A DNA stretch of 64,000 bases from Paludisphaera soli (GCF_011064595.1 NZ_JAALJI010000005.1:281943-345942), one strand, 5' to 3'. Counted from the first letter of the stretch, positions 26,110-34,939 are shown. Notes: generated by a model not told the origin, from the letters alone. Numbers and translations: made by a program.

Positions 26110-26862
26110 ATGGGGGGCACGACGATGTGGCGGAGCATGCTGAAGACGGCGGCGGCGACGGCGGCCTTCGGGCTGGTGCACAGCGCCCTGGCCTCGCGCC
26201 CGGCCAAGCGGGCGGCGGCGGGGCTGATCGGCCGGAGGGCCCGCGACGGCCTCTACCGGCCGCTCTACCTCGGCCAGTCGATCGCCGCGACGGCCGCGCT
26301 GGTTTCCTACGTCCGGCGGCTCCCCGACCGCGAGCTGTACCACGTCCGGGGGCCGGCGGCCGCGCTGATGCGCGGCGGGCAGGCGGCCGGCCTAGCCTAC
26401 ATGACCTGGGCCGCCTTCCAGGTCGGCGTCCCCCGCCTGACCGGCCTCGCGGGCCTGGCCGCCCTCGGCGCCGGGGACCCGGACCCGCCGCCGCCGGTCG
26501 AGGCCCAGGGACCGGCCCCCGACGCCGACGGCCGAATCCGCGCCGAGGGGCCGTTCCGGCACAGCCGGCACCCGCTGAACCTGGCGCCCCTGCCGGTCTT
26601 CTGGCTCCAGCCCCGGATGACCGCCAACCTGCTGGCCTTCAACCTGGCGGCCACGGCGTACCTCGTCCTGGGCTCGAAACACGAGGAGCATCGCCTGCGC
26701 GCCGCCTACGGGAAGGCCTACGAGGGCTATCTCCGCACCGGCGTGCCGTTCTACCTGCCCGGCCCGGGGTCGTCAGGCTGGGTCGACCACGCCCTCGATC
26801 ACGCACATCGGGGAGCCGGTGGGGACGATGCGCGACAGCCGGATCCCGGCCGAGGCGAGTAG
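26110..26862 (+). CDS. NnrU/isoprenylcysteine methyltransferase-like membrane protein
   Basis: A 250-residue integral membrane protein. The N-terminal part (FGLVHSALASRPAKRA and YRPLYLGQSIAATAALVSYV) resembles NnrU proteins. The C-terminal part has GPFRHSRHPLNLAPLP and KHEEHRLRAAYGKAYEGYLR, the pattern of isoprenylcysteine/phospholipid methyltransferases (RHP and EE motifs). The start is ATG 26110 or 26125. The last 30 residues (from SSGWVDHALDH) are read from DNA that also encodes, on the other strand, the end of the convergent methyltransferase, so the true 3' end of the domain is at about residue 220. Confidence 0.78.
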   Translation: MGGTTMWRSMLKTAAATAAFGLVHSALASRPAKRAAAGLIGRRARDGLYRPLYLGQSIAATAALVSYVRRLPDRELYHVRGPAAALMRGGQAAGLAYMTWAAFQVGVPRLTGLAGLAALGAGDPDPPPPVEAQGPAPDADGRIRAEGPFRHSRHPLNLAPLPVFWLQPRMTANLLAFNLAATAYLVLGSKHEEHRLRAAYGKAYEGYLRTGVPFYLPGPGSSGWVDHALDHAHRGAGGDDARQPDPGRGE

Positions 26863-27798
26863 GTCGCGGAACTGCTCCTCGGTGCGCTCGCGGCCGCCGG
26901 CCAGGACGAGCATCTCCAGGTCCAGCAGCTTGCCGGGATGGCGGTCGTTGCCGGGGGGGATCACCATCTCCGCCAGCAGCACGCGGCCGCCGGGGCCGAG
27001 GGCCCTGGCGCAGTTCCGCAGGATCCGCGCGGCGCGGGCGTCGTCCCAGTCGTGGATCACGCTCTTGAGGATGCAGGCGTCGGCGCCCTGGGGGACCGTC
27101 TCGAAGAAGTCGCCCGGGACGACCCGGCAGCGGTCGGCGAGCCCCTCGGCTTCGAACCGCTCGCGGGCCCCCTCGCAGACCTCGGGCGTCTCGTACAGGA
27201 TCCCCTTGAGCGAAGGGTTGGCCTTGAGGATCGTGGCGAGCAGCAGGCCGTGGCCGCCACCGACGTCCATCAGCGTGTCGATCCCGGAGAAGTCCCAGGC
27301 CGCCGCGACCGGCGGGGAGTTCTGCGTCGACCAGCCGGTCATGGCCTCGTCGAAGACCGTGGCCGCGATCGGGTTCTTCGCGAGGTACTCGAACGGCGGC
27401 ATGCCGAACACGCGGTCGAACGCGCGCTCGCCGGTCTTCACGCTGCCGTAGAGGTCCCCCCAGGGCCGCCAGGTCCAGTCCTCGCCGACCATCGTCGCCA
27501 CGGCCCGGAGCGAGCCGGGCGCGTCCGATCGCAGGAATTCGGCCGTCGGCGTGAGGGCGAACCGGCGGTCCTCCACCTCGGCGAAGACGCCCACGCTCGC
27601 CAGGGCGCGGAGCACGCGGTAGAGCGAGTCGGCGTCCATCTGGTTCATCCGGGCCAGCTCGTCGCAGCCCTTCGGCCCGTCCTTCAGCGAGTCGGCGATC
27701 CCCAGCTTCGCCGCGAAGCTCACCGCCTGGGCGACCCACTTGCCCAGGATCATGTCGTGCAGGGCCATCAGCTCGGCGGGAGGCGTGTTCTCGGGCAT
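26773..27798 (-). CDS. Family 2 O-methyltransferase
   Basis: A 341-residue plant-type (acetylserotonin/hydroxyneurosporene) O-methyltransferase. The N-terminal winged-helix dimerisation domain has AAKLGIADSLKDGPKG and RVLRALASVGVF. The catalytic domain has LMDVGGGHGLLLATIL for SAM, and ILKSVIHDWDDARAARIL with the usual catalytic His. The length is normal. The start is ATG 27798, with TTG 27801 just upstream. Its last 90 bases overlap the end of the convergent NnrU-like gene. The acceptor is unknown; carotenoid or polyketide-type small molecules are usual for the family. Confidence 0.9.
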   Translation of the reverse strand: MPENTPPAELMALHDMILGKWVAQAVSFAAKLGIADSLKDGPKGCDELARMNQMDADSLYRVLRALASVGVFAEVEDRRFALTPTAEFLRSDAPGSLRAVATMVGEDWTWRPWGDLYGSVKTGERAFDRVFGMPPFEYLAKNPIAATVFDEAMTGWSTQNSPPVAAAWDFSGIDTLMDVGGGHGLLLATILKANPSLKGILYETPEVCEGARERFEAEGLADRCRVVPGDFFETVPQGADACILKSVIHDWDDARAARILRNCARALGPGGRVLLAEMVIPPGNDRHPGKLLDLEMLVLAGGRERTEEQFRDLLASAGIRLSRIVPTGSPMCVIEGVVDPA

Positions 27799-27982
27799 CA
27801 AGGCGGTTCCTGTTCAGGGCGGTTGTCGGGGCGGCCGGATCGACGGCCTTTCTACCCTACGTAGAGACCTGCCGGCGGACGACACGGGGAGACGGCTTTT
27901 CGGGGCGATTCCCGCCGAATCCGCCCGTTCTCCGCGAGGAGGCGCTAGAATGCGAGGCGATCGTCGACGCGGAGGTGATGGA

Positions 27983-28465
27983 ATGGACGTCTCGAAGCGT
28001 TCGGGGCCGAGCCGGATTCCGACCGGGTACGTCGCGCCGCTCGGCCTGCTGGCCGTGGTGCTGGCGGTCCTCGCCGATCGTTCGCGGTCCCCCGCCGATC
28101 GGGCGATCCTCCTGTTCGTCCTCGTCGCGGCCTCGGCGATCTACCTGAAGGACCGCCGCCTGGTCGCGGCGGCCCTGGCGTTCGGGGCCGCGACGTGGGC
28201 GCTGGAACCGATCCCTCCCGCGTGGGCGTCGGGCTTGCTGCGCGGCCTCGTCGCAACTCGCGTCCCGTCGCCGATCGACGCGCCGACGCACGACTTCGTG
28301 GATCATTTCGAGCGAGTCGCGATCCAGGAGCGTTTCGACGAGGAATTTCGACTGTACTGGTTCGTCCTCCTAGACGGGCTGGCGTTCTCGACGCTCCTGG
28401 CGTCCGCGACGATCTTGAGGCAAGGACGAGGGACGGGGCGGTCCGATGGGTCGAGGGAGGCTTGA
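27983..28465 (+). CDS. Small multi-span membrane protein
   Basis: A 160-residue protein with about four hydrophobic helices (APLGLLAVVLAVLAD, AILLFVLVAASAIYL, LVAAALAFGAATWAL and WFVLLDGLAFSTLLASATIL). An acidic/aromatic loop lies between the last two. GGAGG lies about 10 bases upstream of ATG 27983. No family is recognised. The next gene begins six bases after its stop, so the two are co-transcribed. Confidence 0.7.
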   Translation: MDVSKRSGPSRIPTGYVAPLGLLAVVLAVLADRSRSPADRAILLFVLVAASAIYLKDRRLVAAALAFGAATWALEPIPPAWASGLLRGLVATRVPSPIDAPTHDFVDHFERVAIQERFDEEFRLYWFVLLDGLAFSTLLASATILRQGRGTGRSDGSREA

Positions 28466-28471
28466 GCGGCG

Positions 28472-28888
28472 ATGTCATATCAGATCACCGCCGACTTCGA
28501 GGGACGATTCGCGATCGAGTTCGAGGGTGAGCCGCATTTCATCCGAGGCTTGCGAATGGCCCCGGACCGGATCGAGCCTGAACTCATGACCGGTGATTGG
28601 CTGCTCCTGACCTTCGCCGTCTGGGACGCCTACGAACGCAAGTCCATCGACGCGGCCGTCGGCATCGCGAAGGAGCATGCAGGCCGCTTCTCCCTGGGCG
28701 TGCGGCCCTTCGAGAGCTTCGAGGAATTCGAAGCCTGGCTGCACCCTCTCGCGGGACAGGTCCCGAAAGAGGCGTCGCGCGTCCCATGCTGGCACCGCCT
28801 AAACTCCGGAGAAATCGTCGCCACGCACTTCGGGCCGCTCGACGCCGCGAGCCTGGATGCTCTCATCCGCCGCGTGCCGGCGGGTTGA
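28472..28888 (+). CDS. Hypothetical soluble protein
   Basis: A 138-residue protein (MSYQITADFEGRFAIEFEGE...). It has a beta-strand-rich N-terminus, a Trp-rich centre (GDWLLLTFAVWDAYERK) and a C-terminal helix. No signal peptide or motif. It starts six bases after the small membrane protein and probably functions with it, although no role can be assigned. Confidence 0.68.
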   Translation: MSYQITADFEGRFAIEFEGEPHFIRGLRMAPDRIEPELMTGDWLLLTFAVWDAYERKSIDAAVGIAKEHAGRFSLGVRPFESFEEFEAWLHPLAGQVPKEASRVPCWHRLNSGEIVATHFGPLDAASLDALIRRVPAG

Positions 28889-28909
28889 GACGCTCGGCCG
28901 AGATTCCGA

Positions 28910-30232
28910 TCACTCGAACGCAGGAGGCTGGCCGGTGGACTCCAAAACGGACATCCAGAGGTCGCCGTTGGGGTCGACGGTGTGGCGGTCGCGGACGGCC
29001 AGGGGGATGGGGAGGAGGACGAACCGGCCGTGCCAGCGGCTGACGACGACCTCGGTGCGGCCGGCCATCGCGGCGTGGACGGCGTTGTGCGCCAGCCGCA
29101 GGCAGTACACGGCGTCGAACGGGATGGCCTTCACGCTGCGGACGAGGTAGCTGGGGTCGAAGTACTTGAGGTTCAGCTCCAGGCCGTCGGCGGCGAACGC
29201 CGCCTCGATCCGGCCCTTCAGGAACACGCCCACGTCGCCGAGCTTGGCGTTGCCGGAGGCGTCCGAGCCGTTGCCGCGGCCCCCCATCAGGTCCTGGCCC
29301 GCCCCCTCGGCGACGACGACCACGGCGTGGCCGAACGACCGGACGCGGTCCTTGAGCGCCGCGAGGAACCCGCCGGGGCCGTCGAGGGCGAAGGGGACCT
29401 CGGGGATGAGGACGAAGTTGGCGTCGTTGTGGGCGAGCGAGGCGTAGCAGGCGATGAAGCCCGAGTGCCGGCCCATCAGCTTCACCAGGCCGATCCCGTT
29501 GGGCGACGCCTTGGCCTCGGCGTGCGCCGTGCGGATCACGTCGGCCGCGACCGAGAAGGCCGTCTGGAAGCCGAAGCTCTGGTCCATGTACATGACGTCG
29601 TTGTCGATCGTCTTCGGCACGCCGACGACCGCCAGCTTCGTCCCGCGCGACTCCGCCTCGCGGCAGATCGCCCGCGCCCCGCGCAGGGTGCCGTCGCCGC
29701 CGACGACGAACAGCAGGTTGATCCCCATCCGCTCCAGGCAGTCGACGATCTCGCCCGGGTCCTGCTCGCCGCGCGAGGTGCCCAGGATCGTCCCCCCCAG
29801 CTCGTTGATCCGGCTGACCGACTGCGGCGTCAGCTCCATCACCGGCCGCTTGTACTTGGGGATGAACCCCTGGTAGCCGTTGCAGAAGCCGTGGATCCGC
29901 CGCACCCCGTAGGCGAAGTGCAGCTCCATCACGAGCGCCCGGATCACGTCGTTGAACCCCGGGCAGAGCCCGCCGCAGGTCACGATCCCGGCGCGGGCCT
30001 TGGAGGGGTCGAAGTAGATCTTCCGCCGCGGCCCCGCGGGCTCGAACCCGGGGACGTCGGCGGCCGAACCGCCGCGTTCGATCAGCGCCGAGCCCGTGTC
30101 GTCGAACAGCACCCGGTCGGACTCGTCGACGTTGTAATAGCTCCGCCGCCGACGCTCCAGAAGCGGGAGCATCGGCGAGTCGACCCGGCACTCTCCGAGC
30201 GACCGGACCGCGAGGTCTTCCTGGGTGATCAC
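28910..30232 (-). CDS. pfkA: ATP-type 6-phosphofructokinase, plant-like clade
   Basis: A 440-residue phosphofructokinase, phosphorylating fructose 6-phosphate in glycolysis. It shows GIVTCGGLCPGFNDVIRALV, VVGGDGTLRGA, VPKTIDNDVMYMDQSFGF, LMGRHSGFIA and ELNLKYFDPSYLVRS. The Gly after GGD (Gly104 in E. coli numbering) points to ATP as donor. The Lys in PKTIDND (Lys124) is typical of PPi-type enzymes. The combination is that of plant ATP-PFKs and their bacterial relatives. The start is GTG 30232, because family members begin a few residues before EDLAVRSLGE; ATGs at 30373 and 30472 would add unrelated sequence. It is convergent with the 28472 gene. Confidence 0.88.
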   Translation of the reverse strand: MITQEDLAVRSLGECRVDSPMLPLLERRRRSYYNVDESDRVLFDDTGSALIERGGSAADVPGFEPAGPRRKIYFDPSKARAGIVTCGGLCPGFNDVIRALVMELHFAYGVRRIHGFCNGYQGFIPKYKRPVMELTPQSVSRINELGGTILGTSRGEQDPGEIVDCLERMGINLLFVVGGDGTLRGARAICREAESRGTKLAVVGVPKTIDNDVMYMDQSFGFQTAFSVAADVIRTAHAEAKASPNGIGLVKLMGRHSGFIACYASLAHNDANFVLIPEVPFALDGPGGFLAALKDRVRSFGHAVVVVAEGAGQDLMGGRGNGSDASGNAKLGDVGVFLKGRIEAAFAADGLELNLKYFDPSYLVRSVKAIPFDAVYCLRLAHNAVHAAMAGRTEVVVSRWHGRFVLLPIPLAVRDRHTVDPNGDLWMSVLESTGQPPAFE

Positions 30233-30437
30233 GGGCGCCCTCGCCAGCGTGGGGCCGAGTTCGATCGTCCTGGAGAGGAGGTGACCCGAAATGCTAAACG
30301 CCCCATCGCGAGCCCGCAAGGGCGCCGCGGGGAGGGCACCGTCCCGAGGCGCACTGGGCCGGAACTTTCGCATCGCCCGGACTAATGTAGTATCATGTCC
30401 GTGCGATCGAGGACGGCACGGATGAAAGGGGGTGGCT

Positions 30438-31148
30438 ATGTCCGATGAGAAGGCCCGGGGCCTGGATTTCACGCATAAACGCCTGTCGCCGAGCGACGAG
30501 GGCCTGCCTCCTCCGGCGGCCGAAGGCGACCGCCGATCTCCCGGCCGCCCGCTGGCGACGATCTGGACCAGGCCCCGGGAGACGATCCGGCGGATCCTGG
30601 AGTCCGACCCGTCCTACCTGGTGATCCCGCTGAGCCTGGCGGCCGGGGTGGCGAAGGTGCTCGACGCGGCGTCGTGGAGGCACGACGGCGGACGGCTGCA
30701 GATGCCGACGATCCTGGCGATGGCGATGATCTTCGGCCCCCTCACGGGGGTCTTCGGCCTGTATCTCGCCGGCTGGCTGTTGTCGTGGTCCGGCCGCGTC
30801 CTCGGGGGCGTCGCCGAGCCCGAGGCGACCCGCGCCGCCCTCGCCTGGTCTCTGGTTCCGACGGTCGCGAGCCTGACGGTCTCGGCCGTCCAACTCGCGT
30901 TCCTTGGCGACGCGATGTTCCGGAACTCCCCGGGACCGGCCGCCGGCACCGGCCGGTTCCTCCTGGCGACCTGGGCCATCCACATCTTCCTGGGGGTCTG
31001 GAGCCTCCTCCTGCTGCTCATCGGCCTGAGCGAAGCCCACCGCATCTCGATGGCGCGGGCGCTCGGGGCGTTCCTCCTGGCGGGGTTCGTCCTCCTCATC
31101 GCATCCATCGTCGTCAACTTCGGCTTTCTCCTGTCGCGCCTCGTCTGA
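30438..31148 (+). CDS. Yip1-domain membrane protein
   Basis: A 236-residue membrane protein. A cytoplasmic N-terminal segment of about 55 residues ends with TIWTRPRETIRRILES, the typical lead-in of bacterial Yip1 proteins. About five hydrophobic segments follow (VIPLSLAAGVAKVL, ILAMAMIFGPLTGVFGLYLA and others). AAAGGGGG lies about seven bases upstream of ATG 30438. Its role is unknown. It is divergent from the phosphofructokinase and convergent with the ABC permease, whose stop lies 10 bases away. Confidence 0.82.
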   Translation: MSDEKARGLDFTHKRLSPSDEGLPPPAAEGDRRSPGRPLATIWTRPRETIRRILESDPSYLVIPLSLAAGVAKVLDAASWRHDGGRLQMPTILAMAMIFGPLTGVFGLYLAGWLLSWSGRVLGGVAEPEATRAALAWSLVPTVASLTVSAVQLAFLGDAMFRNSPGPAAGTGRFLLATWAIHIFLGVWSLLLLLIGLSEAHRISMARALGAFLLAGFVLLIASIVVNFGFLLSRLV

Positions 31149-31157
31149 CGCCCAGCC

Positions 31158-31838
31158 TCAATAATCCCGCGTCTCGGCCTCGCGGAGGATGAAGACCGTC
31201 AGCGCCGCCGTCGCGAGCGCCAGGATCGGCAGGCCGACCGACCACCACCAGGGCACGACGGCGGCGGCCGTGGCGGGCAGCGCGACCGCCGCCAGCGGCA
31301 GCAGCCGCGAGCCGAACCAGCGCGCCGGGCGGAGGCCGCTGGCGAAGGCCCCGAGGTAGACGAGCGGCAGCACGGCCCACACGCGGAGCGCATCGCCGGT
31401 CATCGACCATTCGAACGGGCCGGGGTGCGTCCGGGGCGTCGCGGCCCAGAGTCCGTACAGCCCGATCGGCGTCAGCGTGCACGCCAGCAGCAGGCCGACG
31501 CCCGTCAGCAGCTTCGTCAGGACGATCGTCCGGCGCGGCAGCGGCAGGTGCAGCAGGTACAAGGCCGTCCGCTGGCTCGGCTCCCAGGCCGACTGCCGGA
31601 ACCCCAGGGCGATCCCCAGCGCGGCGCCGATGTAGAGGAGAGTTGAGTTGAAGTCGCCCTGGATGAACGGCAAGTCGGGGGGCATCCCGCTCAAGCCGGG
31701 GAGGAGGCCGGCCAGGGCCCTGGCCAGGGGACGCGCCATGCCCGTGAGGTGGCCCACATAAACGAGATAGAGCGCGAGGGCGGGCGCGACGAACGCCAGG
31801 GTCTCGCGGAGTTCCTTGCGGACGAGGGTCGGGACCAT
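31158..31838 (-). CDS. ABC transporter permease
   Basis: A 226-residue integral membrane protein with about six hydrophobic helices and charged cytoplasmic loops. MVPTLVRKELRETLAFVAPA is the common N-terminus of ABC-2-type permeases (KELRE). It is the last gene of the GntR-ABC operon. The start at 31838 is chosen over 31844 because GGAG is then six bases upstream. The gap to the preceding gene is 20 bases. The transported substrate is unknown. Confidence 0.82.
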   Translation of the reverse strand: MVPTLVRKELRETLAFVAPALALYLVYVGHLTGMARPLARALAGLLPGLSGMPPDLPFIQGDFNSTLLYIGAALGIALGFRQSAWEPSQRTALYLLHLPLPRRTIVLTKLLTGVGLLLACTLTPIGLYGLWAATPRTHPGPFEWSMTGDALRVWAVLPLVYLGAFASGLRPARWFGSRLLPLAAVALPATAAAVVPWWWSVGLPILALATAALTVFILREAETRDY

Positions 31839-31858
31839 GGTCATCTCCGATGGGGGGG

Positions 31859-33313
31859 TCAGGCGAAGATCTCGGTTCCTCGGAGCGCCGGGGCCGGGAA
31901 GGGGGCCCCGCATTCCGCGCACGCTTCGCGGTCGCGGACCGTCCGCGAATGGCAATGAGGGCAGGGCGACGGGGCCGGCCAGCGGCGATGGAGCAGGAAG
32001 CCCGCGAAGCCCGGCAGGCCGAGGAGGAAGACGAAGGCCGTCCACGCGGCCCGCTCGCGGCCCGTGAGCCCATACACGCGGCCTCGCCGCCAGGTCGCCG
32101 CGGCCAGCGCGGCCGCCAGGGCCGTCGCCGCCGCGAGGGCCGGCAACACGCGATCCCGCATCGGCACGAACTCCGAACCGTCGCTCATCGCCAGGAAGAT
32201 CAGGGCGCTCGCGACCTGGGGCGCGGGGGAGGGCAAGCTCAGGCCCAGTTGGAAGCTGTCTTCCCACGGCTTCGGGATCCCCGCCGAACTCGCGAAGGCG
32301 ACCTCGGTCGGGCCCTGGACCGCCCCGCCGGGGCCGAATCGGTAGAGCTTCAACCTGACGACGCCGTCGGGGAAGCGTCGGTACGTGGCGACGGGCCGGG
32401 CCGTGACCACCGCCTTGCCCGAGTCGGACTCGTACCAGGAGATCAGGTCACCGCGGTCGATCCCGTCCGGGAGGGCGACCGTGTCCAACAACTTGTACTC
32501 ATAATCCAGCTTGTAAATCGCCCTCTCGGTCCTGACGAGGAGGATCCGTCGCTTCCGGAGCGGGATCTCGACGTCCGACCTCAGGATGGTCGTGCTCACC
32601 GAGACGATCGGCTCCGGCGCCTCGAACACCGTGGCGATCGTCCTCGCGGAAAAGTCGACGAGCCGGATGAGGTTTCCGGACGGCACGTGGAGCATCAGGT
32701 TCGACCTTAGGTCGCCGGGCTCGCCCCGGACGATCAAGTGCTCCGTCAAGGACCAGGGCCCGAACGACCGATCGACACGGAATGGGATGCGATCCTCGGG
32801 AGGGACGGGCCCCTCACGGAAGCCGGAGCTGTCGATCGAGCCGAGGAGACGGTTGCCGAGCCGCTCATATCCGACGAAGTACCCGGAGCCCCGTGATTGG
32901 CCGTCGTGCACGAAATACCAGGCCTCGGCCGGATCGCCCCCGGTCCGGAGCGTCACGAGGCGAGTCCGCCAGTCCGAAGGCGAGGAAATCCCCCGGGAAT
33001 CGTCGGCCAGGCCTGGAAGTTGAGCATTGGAGACCATTCTCGACTCGTCGCCGTCTTGACGGGCCACGCCGTCAAGGTCGCGGAAGGTCGGCCGCGATCG
33101 GCCGTCGCCCACCATGCTCATGATCAAGGGCGTGCCGTCGGTCGTCACCACGAACTGGTTGATGCGGGTCGCGGCCTCGTCCCGCGTCGCGGAGAGGACC
33201 GCGGAACCCAGCCACATCGCGAAGGCGAACCAGGCGGTGCCGAAGCCGATCGCGAGGATGAGGGCCGCGAGCAGGCGTCCCGGCAGCGAAGTCTTGTGCC
33301 GATTCATGATCAT
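31859..33313 (-). CDS. Membrane protein with large external domain and C-terminal zinc ribbon
   Basis: A 484-residue protein within the ABC operon. One N-terminal membrane helix (LLAALILAIGFGTAWFAFAM) is followed by about 330 residues of beta-rich sequence with repeated SDVEI-PLRKR-RILLVRTERA and KLDYEYKLLDTVALPDG elements, which suggests a propeller-like outer domain. Then come two membrane helices near the C-terminus and a short cytoplasmic zinc ribbon (CPHCHSRTVRDREACAEC). The start overlaps the stop of the ATPase gene by ATGA (33310-33313). No family is recognised. Context suggests a sensor or accessory of the transporter. Confidence 0.8.
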   Translation of the reverse strand: MIMNRHKTSLPGRLLAALILAIGFGTAWFAFAMWLGSAVLSATRDEAATRINQFVVTTDGTPLIMSMVGDGRSRPTFRDLDGVARQDGDESRMVSNAQLPGLADDSRGISSPSDWRTRLVTLRTGGDPAEAWYFVHDGQSRGSGYFVGYERLGNRLLGSIDSSGFREGPVPPEDRIPFRVDRSFGPWSLTEHLIVRGEPGDLRSNLMLHVPSGNLIRLVDFSARTIATVFEAPEPIVSVSTTILRSDVEIPLRKRRILLVRTERAIYKLDYEYKLLDTVALPDGIDRGDLISWYESDSGKAVVTARPVATYRRFPDGVVRLKLYRFGPGGAVQGPTEVAFASSAGIPKPWEDSFQLGLSLPSPAPQVASALIFLAMSDGSEFVPMRDRVLPALAAATALAAALAAATWRRGRVYGLTGRERAAWTAFVFLLGLPGFAGFLLHRRWPAPSPCPHCHSRTVRDREACAECGAPFPAPALRGTEIFA

Positions 33314-34272
33314 GCGGCCCCCCGATCGGCGGAAGTTGCGGTTGAGGGGGCCTCGGGCGGGCCGTCGTCGAAGACGGGGAGCGACCGCCGGGGCCCTCGG
33401 GTGTAGGCGACGAACGCGTCTTCCAGGCTCATCGACGCCGCGTCCCACGAGAGCGGCGCGAGCGACTCCACCACCCGGCGCTGGTCGTCGCCGAAGTCCA
33501 CGACCACCAGCTCCAGCCGGCGGCCGACCTCCCACGCCTGGACCAGCCCCGCGCAGCCGGGGAAGGCCGGCGGCTTGCCGGGGAACTCCAGGACGACCCG
33601 GCTGACGGCCTCCTTGAAGCGGTCGGTCGGGCAGTCGACGCGGAGCACGCCGTCGACGAGGACGCCGATGCGGTCCGCCACGCGCTCGACGTCGGCGAGG
33701 ATGTGCGAGCTGAAGAGGATTGTCCGCCCCTCGCGCTGGACCAGATGGATCAGCGACAGCAGGAAGTCGTGGCGGGCGACCGTGTCGAGCCCGAGCGTCG
33801 GGTCGTCGAGGATCAGCAGGTCGGGGTCCGGCGCGATCGCCAGGGCCAGCGCCACGTTGGCGCGCTGGCCGTTCGAGAGCCGGCGGACCTTCGCCCGCCC
33901 GGGGATCTCGAAGTGGTCGAGGATCTGGTCGAGCTTCCGCCCGTCCCAGCGCCCCGGGTGGAAGGCGCGGGCGAATCGCGAGGCCTCGGCGACGGTCATC
34001 CAGCCGTAGAGCGGCTGGCCCTCCGCCAGGTAGGCGATCCGCTCGCGGACCGAGGGGGGGAGGGCGGCCAGGTCGTGACCCAGCAGCTCCACCCGCCCGA
34101 AGGTGGGCCGCACCATCCCCAGGAGCATCTTGATCGTGGTCGACTTGCCGGCGCCGTTGCGGCCCAGGAACCCATAAACGCACCCGGTGGGGACGCGCAG
34201 GTTCAGGCCGTCGACGACGCGCCGGGCGCCGTAGTCCTTCGTGAGGCGATCGGTCGCGATCGCAAGCGTCAT
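33310..34272 (-). CDS. ABC transporter ATP-binding protein
   Basis: A 320-residue ATPase. Walker A is GRNGAGKSTTIKM, the signature is LSNGQRANVALALA, and Walker B is LLILDDPTLGLD. Here the usual catalytic Glu is Asp, a variant that is common in YtrB-like transporters. The H-loop lies in LFSSHIL. A C-terminal extension of about 80 residues follows, as in drug- and bacteriocin-efflux type ATPases. It lies 16 bases downstream of the GntR regulator and overlaps the next gene by four bases. Confidence 0.93.
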   Translation of the reverse strand: MTLAIATDRLTKDYGARRVVDGLNLRVPTGCVYGFLGRNGAGKSTTIKMLLGMVRPTFGRVELLGHDLAALPPSVRERIAYLAEGQPLYGWMTVAEASRFARAFHPGRWDGRKLDQILDHFEIPGRAKVRRLSNGQRANVALALAIAPDPDLLILDDPTLGLDTVARHDFLLSLIHLVQREGRTILFSSHILADVERVADRIGVLVDGVLRVDCPTDRFKEAVSRVVLEFPGKPPAFPGCAGLVQAWEVGRRLELVVVDFGDDQRRVVESLAPLSWDAASMSLEDAFVAYTRGPRRSLPVFDDGPPEAPSTATSADRGAA

Positions 34273-34288
34273 GGCCGGGTCCCTCCGC

Positions 34289-34693
34289 TCATTTCGGGGC
34301 CGAATTCGGCGTGTTCCAGTGGAATTGCCGGGATCGCGCCGCCACGAGCCGCGCGACCTCTTCTTCCGAGAAGCCCAGGTTGACCGCCTCCGTCAGCAGC
34401 CGATCGATCGTCTCGATCAGCCGCTTCCGGCGCGCGTCCTTCGTCAGGTCGGCCCGGGGCTCGGCGACGAACACGCCGCGCCCCGGCCGGTTGGCGACCA
34501 GGCCCTCCCGCTCCAGCTCGGTGTACGCGCGGGCCACGGTGTTCGGATTGACCACCAGGTCGCGCGACATCTGCCGCACCGAGGGGAGCTGGTCCTGGGG
34601 CTTCAGGTCCCCCCGGGCGATCCCCTCGCGCACCTGCTCGACGAGTTGCCGATAGATCGGCAGGCGGCTCGCGCCGCTGATCTCGTACTGCAT
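34289..34693 (-). CDS. GntR-family regulator, YtrA type
   Basis: A 134-residue transcription factor. The N-terminal winged helix (PIYRQLVEQVREGIARGDLK ... PSVRQMSRDLVVNPNTVARA) is followed by a short helical tail rather than a large ligand domain. This is the YtrA subfamily, which usually represses its own ABC operon. A palindrome lies over the -10 region just upstream (34710-34736), so autoregulation of this gene and the transporter is expected. Confidence 0.92.
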   Translation of the reverse strand: MQYEISGASRLPIYRQLVEQVREGIARGDLKPQDQLPSVRQMSRDLVVNPNTVARAYTELEREGLVANRPGRGVFVAEPRADLTKDARRKRLIETIDRLLTEAVNLGFSEEEVARLVAARSRQFHWNTPNSAPK

Positions 34694-34709
34694 GCCGCCC
34701 CCTTTCGTT

Positions 34710-34736
34710 AACTGTATTAGGTGTTGTAGTACAGTT
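34710..34736 (-). promoter_or_regulatory. GntR operator palindrome
   Basis: A perfect inverted repeat, AACTGTA-N13-TACAGTT, starts 17 bases upstream of the GntR start codon and covers the proposed -10 box. Such palindromes are typical YtrA-family operators. Confidence 0.65.
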
Positions 34737-34751
34737 GGGGTGCGGCGTCAA
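34723..34751 (-). promoter_or_regulatory. Promoter of the GntR-ABC operon
   Basis: On the minus strand, TTGACG (34751-34746) and TACAAC (34728-34723) are separated by exactly 17 bases. The -10 lies inside the palindrome. Confidence 0.5.
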
Positions 34752-34780
34752 GCTTGTTCCGGGATGTCGGCGCGCGAAGG

Positions 34781-34808
34781 CGCCCCCTCGCGGCGTCGCG
34801 AGGGGGCG
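34781..34808. repeat. Perfect 12-bp stem hairpin
   Basis: CGCCCCCTCGCG and CGCGAGGGGGCG flank a four-base loop. It lies upstream of the GntR promoter, in the gap that also carries two REP-like elements. Confidence 0.6.
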
Positions 34809-34828
34809 TCGTTGGGATTCGCGCGTAT

Positions 34829-34880
34829 TCCCTTCCCCCCTGGTGGGGGAAGGTGGCCCGTCAGGGCCGGATGAGGGGGA
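34829..34880 (-). repeat. REP-like palindromic element, copy D
   Basis: A reverse-oriented copy: CCTTCCCCCC-TGGT-GGGGGAAGG, then GGCCCG-TC-AGGGCC and GGATGAGGGG. It forms an inverted pair with copy E about 60 bases downstream. Confidence 0.7.
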
Positions 34881-34939
34881 CCATCAAGGCGGAGTGCGCG
34901 GGGAAGCGGGGGTGTTCGGACCCGATTGTTTCTCCGAGT

